This document shows positions 9,027 through 18,049 of a DNA stretch of 64,000 nt, in pieces. Under the pieces are notes generated by a model. The model was not told the DNA's origin. It searched no databases and saw only the letters and a program-made list of their open reading frames with translations. Where the stretch lies: the NCBI RefSeq assembly GCF_000427445.1, contig NZ_KE386496.1, forward strand, positions 1,426,001-1,490,000, written 5' to 3'. A program made the position numbers and the translations under genes. This DNA comes from Methylocapsa acidiphila B2 (GTDB lineage: Bacteria > Pseudomonadota > Alphaproteobacteria > Rhizobiales > Beijerinckiaceae). Every line of letters starts with the position of its first letter. The first letter of the stretch is position 1.

Positions 9027-10322
9027 CTATCCCGCGCCGGAGACCCGCTCAATGAGCGCACCGCAGCCGCCGAGCTTGTCCTCGAGCCGCTCAAAGCCGC
9101 GGTCGAGGTGGTACACGCGATTGACCGTCGTCTCTCCACGCGCCGCGAGCGCCGCGATGACGAGCGACACCGACGCGCGAAGGTCGGTCGCCATGACCGG
9201 CGCCCCCTGCAGCTCGTCCACGCCATCGACCAGGGCGACGTCGCCCTCGAGTCGAATATGGGCGCCGAGCCGCGCCAATTCCTGAACATGCATGAAGCGA
9301 TTTTCGAAGATCGTCTCGGTGATGCGCGAGCGGCCCTTCGCCTTGGTCATCAGGGCCATGAATTGGGCCTGAAGATCGGTCGGAAAGCCGGGAAAGGGCG
9401 CCGTTTCAACATCCACCGGCGCCAAGCCCGCGCCGTTGCGGCGCACGCGAAGCCCCTCATTGGTGACGGAAATTGTCGCGCCGGCCTGCTCTATGACGTC
9501 GATCGCGCTTTCCAGTAGATCCGCCCGCGCGCCCTCGAGCAGGACGTCCCCGCCGGCCATGGCGACGGCGATCGCATAGGTGCCGGCCTCGATGCGATCA
9601 GGCAGGACCGCATGGCGCGCGCCCGACAGCGCGCCCACGCCCTCGATTTCGACGACGGATTGGCCGGCTCCTTTGATTCGCGCGCCCATCTTGTTCAGGC
9701 AGTCGGCGAGATCGACGATCTCCGGCTCGCGCGCCGCATTGACGAGCAGCGTGTGGCCATGGGCGAGCGAGGCCGCCATGAGCGCCGTATGGGTGCCGCC
9801 AACCGTCACCTTCGGAAAATGGATTTCGGCGCCGATCAGGCCATTGGGCGCAATGGCGTGAACATAGCCGGCTTCGATCTCGACTTTCGCGCCGAGCTTT
9901 TCCAGCGCCATAATAAGAAGGTCGACCGGTCGCGTGCCGATGGCGCAACCGCCCGGAAGCGAGACCTTGGCTTCGCCCATTCGGGCCAGGAGCGGCGCGA
10001 TGACCCAAAAGCTCGCGCGCATTTTGGCGACGAGTTCATAGGGCGCCAATGTGTCGACGATCGTCCCCGCGGTCAGATGGATCGCCCGGCTCGCATAGGG
10101 CGCGGCGCCGAGCCTGCGCCCATCGACCGAATGATCGACCCCGTGATGGCCAAGAATGCGCAGCAGCATAGCGACGTCGGCAAGGCCGGGGACATTCTCG
10201 AGGGTCAATGTCTCGCGTGTCAGAAGCGAGGCGATCATCAGCGGCAAAGCCGCGTTCTTGGAGCCTGAAATCTGAATGACGCCATTCAGCGCATGGCCGC
10301 CGACAATGCGAATGCGATCCAT
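9027..10322 (-). CDS. murA: UDP-N-acetylglucosamine 1-carboxyvinyltransferase
   Basis: First committed step of peptidoglycan synthesis: transfers enolpyruvate from PEP to UDP-GlcNAc in the cytoplasm. 431 residues, normal length. The N-terminal [20 protein letters not shown] and [14 protein letters not shown] are the substrate loop. The catalytic cysteine loop [15 protein letters not shown] carries the cysteine that phosphomycin alkylates, so sensitivity would be expected. [20 protein letters not shown] and [20 protein letters not shown] complete the signature. ATG at 10322 fits the family. A small basic protein gene lies just upstream on the same strand. Confidence 0.97.
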   Translation of the reverse strand: MDRIRIVGGHALNGVIQISGSKNAALPLMIASLLTRETLTLENVPGLADVAMLLRILGHHGVDHSVDGRRLGAAPYASRAIHLTAGTIVDTLAPYELVAKMRASFWVIAPLLARMGEAKVSLPGGCAIGTRPVDLLIMALEKLGAKVEIEAGYVHAIAPNGLIGAEIHFPKVTVGGTHTALMAASLAHGHTLLVNAAREPEIVDLADCLNKMGARIKGAGQSVVEIEGVGALSGARHAVLPDRIEAGTYAIAVAMAGGDVLLEGARADLLESAIDVIEQAGATISVTNEGLRVRRNGAGLAPVDVETAPFPGFPTDLQAQFMALMTKAKGRSRITETIFENRFMHVQELARLGAHIRLEGDVALVDGVDELQGAPVMATDLRASVSLVIAALAARGETTVNRVYHLDRGFERLEDKLGGCGALIERVSGAG

Positions 10323-10348
10323 CAATCCCCCGTTTCAGATTGCTGCGT

Positions 10349-10561
10349 CTAGGATTTTTCGGCGTCCGCGTCTTTGGCCGGATCGTCCCGAAGCCTTTCC
10401 CTCCGATCGGCTTCCTCCGCCCTGCGCCCGCGGTTTTGGGCCTTGCGCCGCCCCAAATTGGCCCGAAGCGCCTCAGCGAGACGTCGGCGCTCGGCGGCCT
10501 TGCGTTCCCCTGCTCCATTGACATCAGGCGGAGCGCGATTTTCTTCATTCGCTCCGCTCAT
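10349..10561 (-). CDS. Small conserved basic protein next to murA
   Basis: A 70-residue, highly charged protein: NGAGERKAAERRRLAEALRA, then NLGRRKAQNRGRRAEEADRR. I recognise this from memory as a short protein of unknown function found beside murA in many Hyphomicrobiales. Predicted helical with no membrane segment or signal peptide. The start chosen is the ATG giving MSGANEENRAPPD; the frame is open to 10645. It ends 26 bp before the murA start, so the two are likely co-transcribed. Confidence 0.7.
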   Translation of the reverse strand: MSGANEENRAPPDVNGAGERKAAERRRLAEALRANLGRRKAQNRGRRAEEADRRERLRDDPAKDADAEKS

Positions 10562-10781
10562 GCGCGCCTCCCTCGACGCCAATCGAATAGATTGGCGCGA
10601 CTTAACCCCATGATTTCTTGTAAATGGCTGCGCTGGCCAAGACAAGGCGCCCGCGCGGCCGAGGTCCGCATGGCCTCGAACCCGCGTCTGGCCTTTGCTG
10701 CTCGCTTGCCTAACCGGCAGGCCTATGGCACATACGCGCGGCTCGAAGCGAGAAAATCTCGACGACGTCGACTCGATGAAG

Positions 10782-10856
<75 letters not shown>

Positions 10857-10933
10857 TCCTATTCCATGGGTTTCAATTAAGTTCCTGCTTCTATAAAGTT
10901 TTCGGCCGCCCCTTTGCGCAAATGGCCGTTTCA

Positions 10934-11157
10934 ATGCCGAAGCTCAAACGCGATCCAAAGAGTGGAAGCTGACGGGCTCGCAAAGTGATCCCCGACGACT
11001 TGCGCCACGTATTCGGCAAGTTGGAAGACAAGCCGCATTAGCCGAACAAGAAGCCGCCCGGCAATATTACACCTGGTTCAAGGACATTGAGGCGCGCATT
11101 GCTGCCGCCTGGACCGGCCAAGTCGGGCTATCAGACGAACAAGTGAAGGCTCGCTGA
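10934..11157 (+). pseudogene. Decayed tyrosine integrase N-terminus
   Basis: Reading the plus strand gives MPKLKRDPKSGS, stop, RARKVIPDDLRHVFGKLEDK, PH, stop, then in another frame EAARQYYTWFKDIEARIAAA and a final stop. This resembles the N-terminal arm-binding part of phage-type integrases (MPKL-RD--SG-W-ARKVIPDDLR). Both stops, TGA at 10970 and TAG further on, fall where the family has tryptophan, and there is a frameshift. The rest of the integrase, including the catalytic domain, is missing. Its place directly after tRNA-Thr marks an old integration event. Family assignment is from memory. Confidence 0.6.
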
Positions 11158-11458
11158 TGGGACGACGCGTACCCCTTCTTCCTAGTCACTTAAATTGATA
11201 GCCCAGCGGGCCGGTCTCTCCAGACGTGGATAGAGGTTGTTCGGGCCGCCCAATTGAATTATTGGCGCGAGAATGTTCACGTTTTAGCTGTTGATGCTAC
11301 AAAAGGTGTGCTTTCGTTAGGTTCGGTCATGATAGGATTTTCTTGAAAACTTAACCGCTCGCAGTCCAGATCCGCGGTCACTGACTGCGTGCGATCGCGT
11401 TTTGCGCTTGGTCAGGAGGTGGACGCCTGCTCCGCCAAGGTTTCGAAAGGGTTCCGCC

Positions 11459-12490
11459 GTGGAAGAGGCAGTCGAAGCAAAGCTCCTTTCAATCGAGTCG
11501 AAATTAAGCGAATTCGATTATCCGCCACAGCTTGTGATTGAAAATACGTCCAGGTGCAATCAACAGTGCATTCATTGCTCGCATAAGGAGCTGATTCGGC
11601 CAAAGCGGCCGATGGAGCGCGCGCTGTGGGACAAAATTGTCGTTGAAATCGGCCGCGAGGCGCCGGGCACGGAGATCTGGCCGACATTTTACGGCGAGGC
11701 GCTCGGGATGGGCGAAGAAATTTGGGACCGAATCGATTACGCCGCCGAGGTCGGCTGCGCTAATCTGGTCCTGAATTCGAACGGCGCCCTTCTGCTGCGG
11801 CTGGGCCATATCGACCGCATTCTTCGCTCGCCGTTGAAGCGGTTCATTCTGAGTCTGGACGGCTATACGAAGGAAACCTACGAGAAGATCCGCTATCTCG
11901 GCAAATGGGAGGAGACTTACGCAGGGGTCGAGGAACTGTTGCGTCGCAAGGAGGCGCGCGGCGGCGAATTTCCGGCGATCATCTGTCAGTTTTCCTTGAT
12001 GGCCGAGAACGAACAAGAGGTCGAGCCCTTCCGCAAATATTGGCAAGATCGCGGCGCGGAGGTCAAGGTTCGGCCCAAGCTTGAATGGACGGCGAGCGGG
12101 TCGATTCGCTCCGACCGGATCGACCACGAGACGGCTTTCCGCATCGCATGCCCGTGGGGTAATAACACCATGGCCATCCACCAGGACGGCAGCGTCGTCG
12201 CCTGCGCTGTCGACTATGAGGGGATGTTCAAGGCCGGCAACGCCAATGACATGACGGTGCGGGAACTCTGGGCGGTTCTAGGCGAGAAGCTGCGGCGTCC
12301 GCATCGAGAGCATCGTTGGAGCGATATGCCGGAGGTTTGCAAAGGGTGCCGCGACTGGCAGACCGCCGGTGCGGAATATGAGAAAAAGAACGCGCCGGGA
12401 ACGCGGCCGTTCTGGTATGACCCGGAGACCACCGACTTCAGGGTCAGCCGGGACAATTTTCCAAGCGAGTTCGAGGTGCAACATGACTGA
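11459..12490 (+). CDS. Radical SAM/SPASM domain protein (cluster gene 1)
   Basis: About 343 residues. The radical SAM cysteine triad CNQQCIHC is at about residues 33-40 of a TIM-barrel-like domain. The C-terminal SPASM-type region carries further cysteines (CPWGNNTMAIHQDGSVVACA, then CKGCRDW) for auxiliary iron-sulfur clusters. SPASM enzymes modify peptides, and some act on sugars or glycan precursors; no precursor peptide gene is visible here. GTG at 11459 has AAAGGG eight bases upstream; a TTG at 11402 is in frame but weaker. It overlaps the next gene by 8 bases, implying coupled translation. Substrate unknown. Confidence 0.9.
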   Translation: MEEAVEAKLLSIESKLSEFDYPPQLVIENTSRCNQQCIHCSHKELIRPKRPMERALWDKIVVEIGREAPGTEIWPTFYGEALGMGEEIWDRIDYAAEVGCANLVLNSNGALLLRLGHIDRILRSPLKRFILSLDGYTKETYEKIRYLGKWEETYAGVEELLRRKEARGGEFPAIICQFSLMAENEQEVEPFRKYWQDRGAEVKVRPKLEWTASGSIRSDRIDHETAFRIACPWGNNTMAIHQDGSVVACAVDYEGMFKAGNANDMTVRELWAVLGEKLRRPHREHRWSDMPEVCKGCRDWQTAGAEYEKKNAPGTRPFWYDPETTDFRVSRDNFPSEFEVQHD

Positions 12491-13571
12491 AGCCGCTCTC
12501 AGCGAAAGCCCTGCAGCGCCGCACGGCAAAGCGAGCCCGCCGACCCATGTGCAGGAAGAATATGGACTGCGGCCGGAAGCCGCCGAGTTTCCGATGATGC
12601 TCGTTTTGTCCTTCGTCTATCCCTGCAACGCGGAATGCCCGCATTGCCCCTATACGAACTCGAATATCCGCGACACCTATAAAGATGCGCCTTTCATGTC
12701 GGAGGAGATCTTCAAGAAGATCGCCGATGAGGCCGGACCGCATGGCGCCTATTTGCGCATTTCCGGCGGCGGCGAGCCGATGCTTCACCCGAAAGCCATC
12801 GAACTGTTCACCTACGCCAAAAAGGTCGGCTGCAAGATCGGGCTCATCACGAACGGCTCTGCATTCACCGAGAAAAATTCGCTCCCTCTGCTCGAGGCGG
12901 GACTCGATATGATCGAGTTTTCGGTCGACGCGCGCGATCCCGAGACTTACGCCATAGTTCGCAAGGGCTTGAAATGGGAGCGGCTGCTTCAAAACGCGCG
13001 TCGCATGATCGACATGCGCAACAGTTTGGGCAGCGCATCCAAGATTGTCGCCTCTGGGGTCAATCAAAAGGGCGTCGACATAGACGCGGTCGAGACGTTC
13101 TGGCGGGATGAGATTGGCGTCGATAATTTCATTAAGCGCAAATTTCTGACCTGGGGCGTCAACACCGACCTCGACGCTTCGCGCTCGGCCGATCCGGCGC
13201 CTTATCTCAACACTGAGGATGTGCCTTGTCCTTTCATTTTCGAGCGGCTTAATATCGATAGCCGCGGGAATGTGATGGTTTGCGGCTACGACATCGCCGC
13301 AAACACCAGCATGGGGATGGTCGGCAGCCAAAGCATTCGCGACATCTGGCATGGCGAAGGGTTCAAGCATTATCGCGACAAACATCTCGCGCGCGAAGGC
13401 AATGACATTTCCATGTGCCGGACTTGCCCCGATTGGAAATATCGCTCCTGGCAGCACAATTACTGGAAGGTCGTGAAGGACGCCGAAGCCAACAGGCAAA
13501 CAAAGCTTGGCCAGTTGAGCCTTGACGATGACTTCCAATCGGCGGCCGTCGGCGACGGCGCGGCTTCCTGA
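12483..13571 (+). CDS. Radical SAM/SPASM domain protein (cluster gene 2)
   Basis: About 362 residues with radical SAM triad CNAECPHC at residues 48-55, a glycine-rich SAM contact YLRISGGGEPMLHP, and a SPASM-like C-terminal region (CPFIFERLNIDSRGNVMVCG, CRTCPDWKYRSW). It is a paralogue in architecture of the gene upstream but clearly divergent in sequence. Start ATG at 12483 is inside the end of gene 1. The asparagine-synthase-like gene starts seven bases after its TGA. Two adjacent SPASM enzymes in a sugar cluster suggest two oxidative or rearrangement steps on one substrate; that is inference. Confidence 0.9.
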   Translation: MTEAALSESPAAPHGKASPPTHVQEEYGLRPEAAEFPMMLVLSFVYPCNAECPHCPYTNSNIRDTYKDAPFMSEEIFKKIADEAGPHGAYLRISGGGEPMLHPKAIELFTYAKKVGCKIGLITNGSAFTEKNSLPLLEAGLDMIEFSVDARDPETYAIVRKGLKWERLLQNARRMIDMRNSLGSASKIVASGVNQKGVDIDAVETFWRDEIGVDNFIKRKFLTWGVNTDLDASRSADPAPYLNTEDVPCPFIFERLNIDSRGNVMVCGYDIAANTSMGMVGSQSIRDIWHGEGFKHYRDKHLAREGNDISMCRTCPDWKYRSWQHNYWKVVKDAEANRQTKLGQLSLDDDFQSAAVGDGAAS

Positions 13572-13578
13572 CTTCGGC

Positions 13579-15444
13579 ATGTGCGGGATATGCGGTTTTA
13601 CGGGAGAGCCCGACAGGCGAACCTTGCAGCGCATGACGGATGTTGTTGCGCATCGTGGCCCGGATGAAGCCGGGCACTGGGAAAACGGCGACGTCTCGCT
13701 TGGCATGCGTCGATTGGCGATCGTCGATCTGGCCACCGGCCAGCAGCCCATTTTCAATGAAGACCACACTATTGCGGTGGTCTTCAACGGAGAAATCTAC
13801 AATTATCCTGAGCTGCAAGCAGAGTTGAAAGAACAAGGGCATAGGTTTCGAACCGACCATTCAGACACCGAAGTCATCGTCCATCTCTACGAACAATATG
13901 GCGACGCTTTTCTCCACAGGCTCAATGGCATGTTCGCCATCGCCTTGTGGGATATCCCGCGCCGCCGCCTGCTGCTTGCGCGCGATCGGGCCGGGATTAA
14001 GCCGCTTTATTTCGCACAGGCCGGCGGGCGCCTCATCTTCGCTTCCGAAATCAAGTCGATCCTGCAGCATCCTTCCATCTCGCGCGAGCCAGACTACGCG
14101 GCGCTGTCGCACTACTTGAGCCTGAAAAACATTCCGGCCCCATGGAGCGCATTTCGCGGCGTTCAACAGCTTGGCCCCGGTCAATTCGCGGTCTTTGAAA
14201 ACGGCGCGCTCTCGCAACGCATTTGGTGGCGGCCGGTCTTTGCGGAGAATCTCCAGCTTACAGAGCAGGAGGCCGCAGCGCGCATCAGGGCTCTGCTCGA
14301 GGATGCGGTCCGCTTGCAGATGCGTGCGGACGTTCCCTTCGGGGCCTATCTGTCGGGCGGAGTCGATAGTTCAAGCGTCGTCGCACTCATGACGCAGATC
14401 GGTGGGCGACCGGTACAGACCTTCTCGCTCGTCTATTCCGATGAGTTGGACAATAAGACCGCCGATCAGGAATATGCGCGCCTTGTCGCGCGCGAGTTTG
14501 GAACCGATCACCATGAATATGTTTTAGGATTTCAAGAGGTCGCCGAAAGCATCGACCCGGTGCTCGACGCATTCGACGAACCTTTTTCCGGCGTCACCTC
14601 GACCTATTTCGTGACCCGACTCATCGCCAAGCATGTCAAGGTCGCATTGTCGGGAGACGGCGCCGACGAATTGTTCGGAAGCTATCTCGCGCATCGCCTC
14701 GCGCAGCCGCTGCATCATTTTGAAACTTTGCGGGATAGGGCGCGAGGAAGTCTCACGCCCGAGGAAGCAAAGCTGCTCGCGCCTTTTTCCGATAATCTGG
14801 ACTATCTGTCGGCGGTGTTCGACCGCGGCGGCGAAGTTGATCGACGCGCCTCTCTTTACCTTTGGAGCGACCACGAAAAGAGAGAGCTGCTTTCGGATAA
14901 GATGCTGGCTCTTTCGGGGGGCGTCGAGACGGGCGATCTCATCGCCAAACGCTATGCCGAAGCCCAAACGAAGGACCCGCTGAACCGCGCCCTCTATTGC
15001 GACTTCACGACCCTGCTACCTGACCAGGTTCTTGCTTTCGTCGATCGGCTGTCGATGGCCCATTCGGTCGAGGTCCGGCCGCCGTTTCTCGACCATCGCC
15101 TGATCGAATATGCCGCGACCATTCCCGGATCGCTGAAGATCCATAACGGACGCGAAAAACATATCTTGAAAGAAGCGGTGCGCGGCTTGATCCCGCAGTC
15201 CGTGATCGATCGCCGCAAGGAAGGTTTTGTCCTGCCGATGGACTACTGGCTTTTGCACAATCTCCGCGACAAGGTCGAAGCGACGCTGGCCCCGCCGCGT
15301 CTTGCTGCGCATGGCCTTATCCGTCCGGAAAAGGTCCGCGCCGTTCTTGACGCGCATTATGCGCGCTCCGCCAACCATGGTCCGAGAATCTGGAATTTGA
15401 TGATGTTCCAGCTATGGTGGGAGAAGTTCTTCGGTGCGGCGTGA
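13579..15444 (+). CDS. Asparagine synthase (glutamine-hydrolysing) family amidotransferase
   Basis: 621 residues. MCGICGFTGEP exposes Cys2, the N-terminal nucleophile of class II glutamine amidotransferases; AHRGPDEAGHW and VFNGEIYNYPEL are glutaminase motifs. The C-terminal synthetase domain has the ATP pyrophosphatase loop YLSGGVDSSSVVALM and LSGDGADELFGSYLA. True AsnB makes asparagine from aspartate; paralogues in surface-polysaccharide clusters amidate sugar carboxylates. Its place between radical SAM and formyltransferase genes favours the second role. A second paralogue lies at 49756-51723. Seven-base spacing from the gene before indicates one operon. Confidence 0.92.
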   Translation: MCGICGFTGEPDRRTLQRMTDVVAHRGPDEAGHWENGDVSLGMRRLAIVDLATGQQPIFNEDHTIAVVFNGEIYNYPELQAELKEQGHRFRTDHSDTEVIVHLYEQYGDAFLHRLNGMFAIALWDIPRRRLLLARDRAGIKPLYFAQAGGRLIFASEIKSILQHPSISREPDYAALSHYLSLKNIPAPWSAFRGVQQLGPGQFAVFENGALSQRIWWRPVFAENLQLTEQEAAARIRALLEDAVRLQMRADVPFGAYLSGGVDSSSVVALMTQIGGRPVQTFSLVYSDELDNKTADQEYARLVAREFGTDHHEYVLGFQEVAESIDPVLDAFDEPFSGVTSTYFVTRLIAKHVKVALSGDGADELFGSYLAHRLAQPLHHFETLRDRARGSLTPEEAKLLAPFSDNLDYLSAVFDRGGEVDRRASLYLWSDHEKRELLSDKMLALSGGVETGDLIAKRYAEAQTKDPLNRALYCDFTTLLPDQVLAFVDRLSMAHSVEVRPPFLDHRLIEYAATIPGSLKIHNGREKHILKEAVRGLIPQSVIDRRKEGFVLPMDYWLLHNLRDKVEATLAPPRLAAHGLIRPEKVRAVLDAHYARSANHGPRIWNLMMFQLWWEKFFGAA

Positions 15445-15532
15445 CGAATGGAATTCACGCTGTTTCGAGTGAAAATACGCAGCGCCCTCGACGTTGTCTG
15501 ACCGCACGAACAACAGCCGGATTGGAGGATTG

Positions 15533-16234
15533 ATGCAATCCAACGCGTTGCGTTTGGCGTGGGGCGTCGGGGGGCGCGGTCGCATCCTGGAGGCGGTTAT
15601 CGAGGCGAATGCGAAGGGCCTCCTTGCGACCAAACCCGCTCTGGTCATCGTCAGCGCGCCTTCGCCTATCGAAGCGGTCGCCAGCCGCCACGGCATAGCG
15701 TCACGATTGATCGAGGGAGGGCGAGGCAAGGCTCCGAAGGCGTTTCACGATGCGTTCACGGCGGCTCTCGTGGAGAACCGAATCGATTGGCTCGGGCTTA
15801 CTTTTGATAAGCTTCTCGCCGAACGGACGATCGACGTTTTGCAAGGCAAAATATTCAACGTTCACATGTCGCTCTTGCCGCTCTTCCCCGGTTTCGGCGC
15901 GGTGCGCAAGGCCTTGTCTAGCGGCATGCGGGTCGCAGGAGTGACTGTTCACATGGTTGGGCCTGGAATGGACGATGGCCCGATTCTCGGGCAGGCGATC
16001 GCGCCGATCCTTGCGGGCGACGCTGAGACGACGCTCGGGCGCAGGCTTTTCGAGCGCGCCGTGCCCCTCGTGCTCCAAGTGGTGCGCGCGATCGAACGCC
16101 ACGAGCTTACGTTGGATGGGAAGCGCCAACCGCAATGGTCTGCATGGGCCGGGACGGACGGCAGTTATTTTGCTCCCTCGCTCGACCAGGATCTAACGGA
16201 TTTTGCGCAGGCGTTTTGCTCGCGATGCGCGTGA
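15533..16234 (+). CDS. PurN-like formyltransferase family protein
   Basis: 233 residues of formyl-THF-dependent transferase fold. The catalytic Asn and His are in IFNVHMSLLPLFPG (N109, H111) and the Asp in GMDDGPILGQ, so the Asn-His-Asp set is complete. The loop after SLLP looks more like PurN (glycinamide ribonucleotide formyltransferase) than ArnA or Fmt. With a sugar aminotransferase and SDR in the same operon, N-formylation of an amino sugar nucleotide is the likely job; a second purine enzyme is less likely. ATG at 15533 follows TTGGAGGATTG; the frame is open to a TTG at 15494. Gap of about 90 bp from the gene upstream. Confidence 0.82.
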   Translation: MQSNALRLAWGVGGRGRILEAVIEANAKGLLATKPALVIVSAPSPIEAVASRHGIASRLIEGGRGKAPKAFHDAFTAALVENRIDWLGLTFDKLLAERTIDVLQGKIFNVHMSLLPLFPGFGAVRKALSSGMRVAGVTVHMVGPGMDDGPILGQAIAPILAGDAETTLGRRLFERAVPLVLQVVRAIERHELTLDGKRQPQWSAWAGTDGSYFAPSLDQDLTDFAQAFCSRCA

Positions 16235-16334
16235 CGGGCCCGCCATGCCGAGGCCTTGCGCCCAAAAAGGCCCATTGCTTGTCGCTTGCGCCCAAATTTC
16301 CTATTAGAGATTTTTCGGATCTGGAGGATGCGGG

Positions 16335-17024
16335 TTGACCACAGTGGTGATTCTTCAACCAGGCTTCTTGCCGTGGCTCGGCTTCTTCGATCAGATGTTT
16401 CGCAGCGACGTATTCGTCTATTATGACGACGTGCAGTTCGACAAGCATGGCTGGCGCAACCGCAATCGGATCAAATCGCCGTCAGGACCGGCATGGGTCA
16501 CGATTCCTGTGCTGCATAGCAGCAAGCATGGTCAAAAGATCCTCGACGCCGAAATCGACTATCAGCAAAACTGGCCGCGCAAGATCATCGGGGCCATTCG
16601 CCAGAACTATGCGCGAGCTCCTTATGTCGCCGATTATCTTCCGGAACTTGAAGCCGTGCTGATGAAAACCTGGCGGTTTCTCGTGGATATCGATCTCGCC
16701 ATCGTCGACATGATGTGCCGATGGCTCGCTTTTCAGCGGCCTCTGTTCAGGTCGTCCGAGCTTGGCATCGAAGGCGATAAAAGCGGCCGTCTCTTGGCGA
16801 TCTGCCAGCATTTCTCAGCGAGTAAATATCTGTCAGGAAACGCCGCCCAGGACTATCTCGACACTGGGCTTTTCCTCGAAGCGGGGATCGGCGTAGAATG
16901 GCAGAACTTCAATCACCCTACATATCCGCAGCTCCACGGAGATTTCATTCCCTGCCTCTCGGCGCTGGACTTGGTGCTCAATGTCGGGTCTAAGAGCAAT
17001 TCCGTACTGAGAGGGAACTCGTGA
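16335..17024 (+). CDS. WbqC-like family protein
   Basis: 229 residues starting TTVVILQPGFLPWLGFFDQM, then FVYYDDVQFDKHGWRNRNRI and WVTIPVLHSSKHGQ, the WbqC-family pattern. Members sit in O-antigen and other glycan clusters beside aminotransferases, but their reaction is not settled; a transferase acting on an amino sugar is one idea. TTG start at 16335 with GGAGG about eight bases upstream; no ATG fits. The stop overlaps the next start (GTGA), so translation is coupled to the SDR gene. Confidence 0.85.
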   Translation: MTTVVILQPGFLPWLGFFDQMFRSDVFVYYDDVQFDKHGWRNRNRIKSPSGPAWVTIPVLHSSKHGQKILDAEIDYQQNWPRKIIGAIRQNYARAPYVADYLPELEAVLMKTWRFLVDIDLAIVDMMCRWLAFQRPLFRSSELGIEGDKSGRLLAICQHFSASKYLSGNAAQDYLDTGLFLEAGIGVEWQNFNHPTYPQLHGDFIPCLSALDLVLNVGSKSNSVLRGNS

Positions 17025-18049
17025 AGACGCTTTTGATCACCGGTGGCGCCGGATTCATCGGCAGCAACTTCGTCCGTCATATCTATCGCAAGTATCCCGA
17101 TTACAAGATCCTTGTCCTAGACGCGCTGACTTATGCCGGCAGCATCACCAACCTGCCGGAAAACAGTTTTGACAGCGACCGGTTCGAGTTCTGGTACGGC
17201 AATGTGCTGAACGCCGATGTCGTCGACTCTCTCGTGTCCCGTTCCGATATCGTCCTGCATTTCGCAGCCGAGTCGCATGTGACGCGCTCGATCTTCGACA
17301 ATCGCCTATTCTTCGAGACCGATGTTCTTGGCACGCAGGTCGTCGCCAATTCAGTCCTCCGTCATCGCGACCGCGTCGAGCTGTTTGTCCATATCTCCAC
17401 CTCCGAGGTTTATGGCACGGCCACCGGCTCGATCATGGATGAAGATCATCCTCTGAACCCGATGAGCCCCTATGCCGCCGCGAAGTGCGGCGCGGATCGC
17501 CTCGTCTATTCTTACTGGATGACTTATCGCATTCCGACGGTGATCATCAGACCGTTCAACAATTTCGGACCTTTTCAGCATCTCGAAAAAGTCATTCCGC
17601 GCTTCGTCACGAGCTGTCTCTTGGGCGAGCCGCTCAATGTGCATGGCGACGGCTCGGCCAGACGCGACTTTCTCTTCGTCCAGGATCATTGCGACGCACT
17701 CGATAAACTGATCCATGCGGAGCGCAGCAAGATCATCGGCGAGGTCTTCAATCTCGGCACCGGACGGGATGTCAGCGTGCGCGAGATCGCCGAAGCCGTG
17801 AAGGCCGCGATGCATAATTCCGCAAGTCCCATTCACTTCACCGGCGACCGGCCCGGCCAGGTCTTTCGCCATACCTGCGACGCTTCAAAGGCGATCGAGG
17901 CTTTGGGTTGGAAGCCGAGCATCTCTTTCGAGGACGGCTTGCGCGAAACGATCTCGTGGTATGTGGCCAATGAGGACTGGTGGACTCCGCAGCGTTGGAT
18001 GCGTCACATCCCGATCATCAACGCCGCCGGAAAGAGGGAACTCCATTGA
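17021..18049 (+). CDS. Extended SDR: NAD-dependent sugar-nucleotide epimerase/dehydratase
   Basis: 342 residues. The Rossmann motif GGAGFIGSN (residues 8-16) binds NAD; STSEVYG at about 126-132 and YAAAK at 151-155 give the Ser-Tyr-Lys set. IRPFNNFGPFQHLEKVIPRF and RDFLFVQDHCDALD are sugar-nucleotide SDR motifs. Overall resemblance is to dTDP-glucose 4,6-dehydratase, but RmlB has an Asp-Glu dyad (STDEVYG) and here the Asp position is Ser, as in LegB and decarboxylase-type SDRs. It should supply a keto sugar for the aminotransferase that follows. GTG start at 17021 overlaps the gene before by 4 bases. Confidence 0.88.
   Translation: MKTLLITGGAGFIGSNFVRHIYRKYPDYKILVLDALTYAGSITNLPENSFDSDRFEFWYGNVLNADVVDSLVSRSDIVLHFAAESHVTRSIFDNRLFFETDVLGTQVVANSVLRHRDRVELFVHISTSEVYGTATGSIMDEDHPLNPMSPYAAAKCGADRLVYSYWMTYRIPTVIIRPFNNFGPFQHLEKVIPRFVTSCLLGEPLNVHGDGSARRDFLFVQDHCDALDKLIHAERSKIIGEVFNLGTGRDVSVREIAEAVKAAMHNSASPIHFTGDRPGQVFRHTCDASKAIEALGWKPSISFEDGLRETISWYVANEDWWTPQRWMRHIPIINAAGKRELH

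Noticed and set aside
11159-11340. Short frame AQLNYWRENVHVLAVDATKG upstream of the first radical SAM gene as a possible precursor peptide
   Set aside because: No start codon with a ribosome site, no leader/core pattern; more likely part of the decayed integrated element.
12444-13787. 447-residue minus open frame over the radical SAM genes
   Set aside because: Antisense shadow spanning two genes on the other strand.
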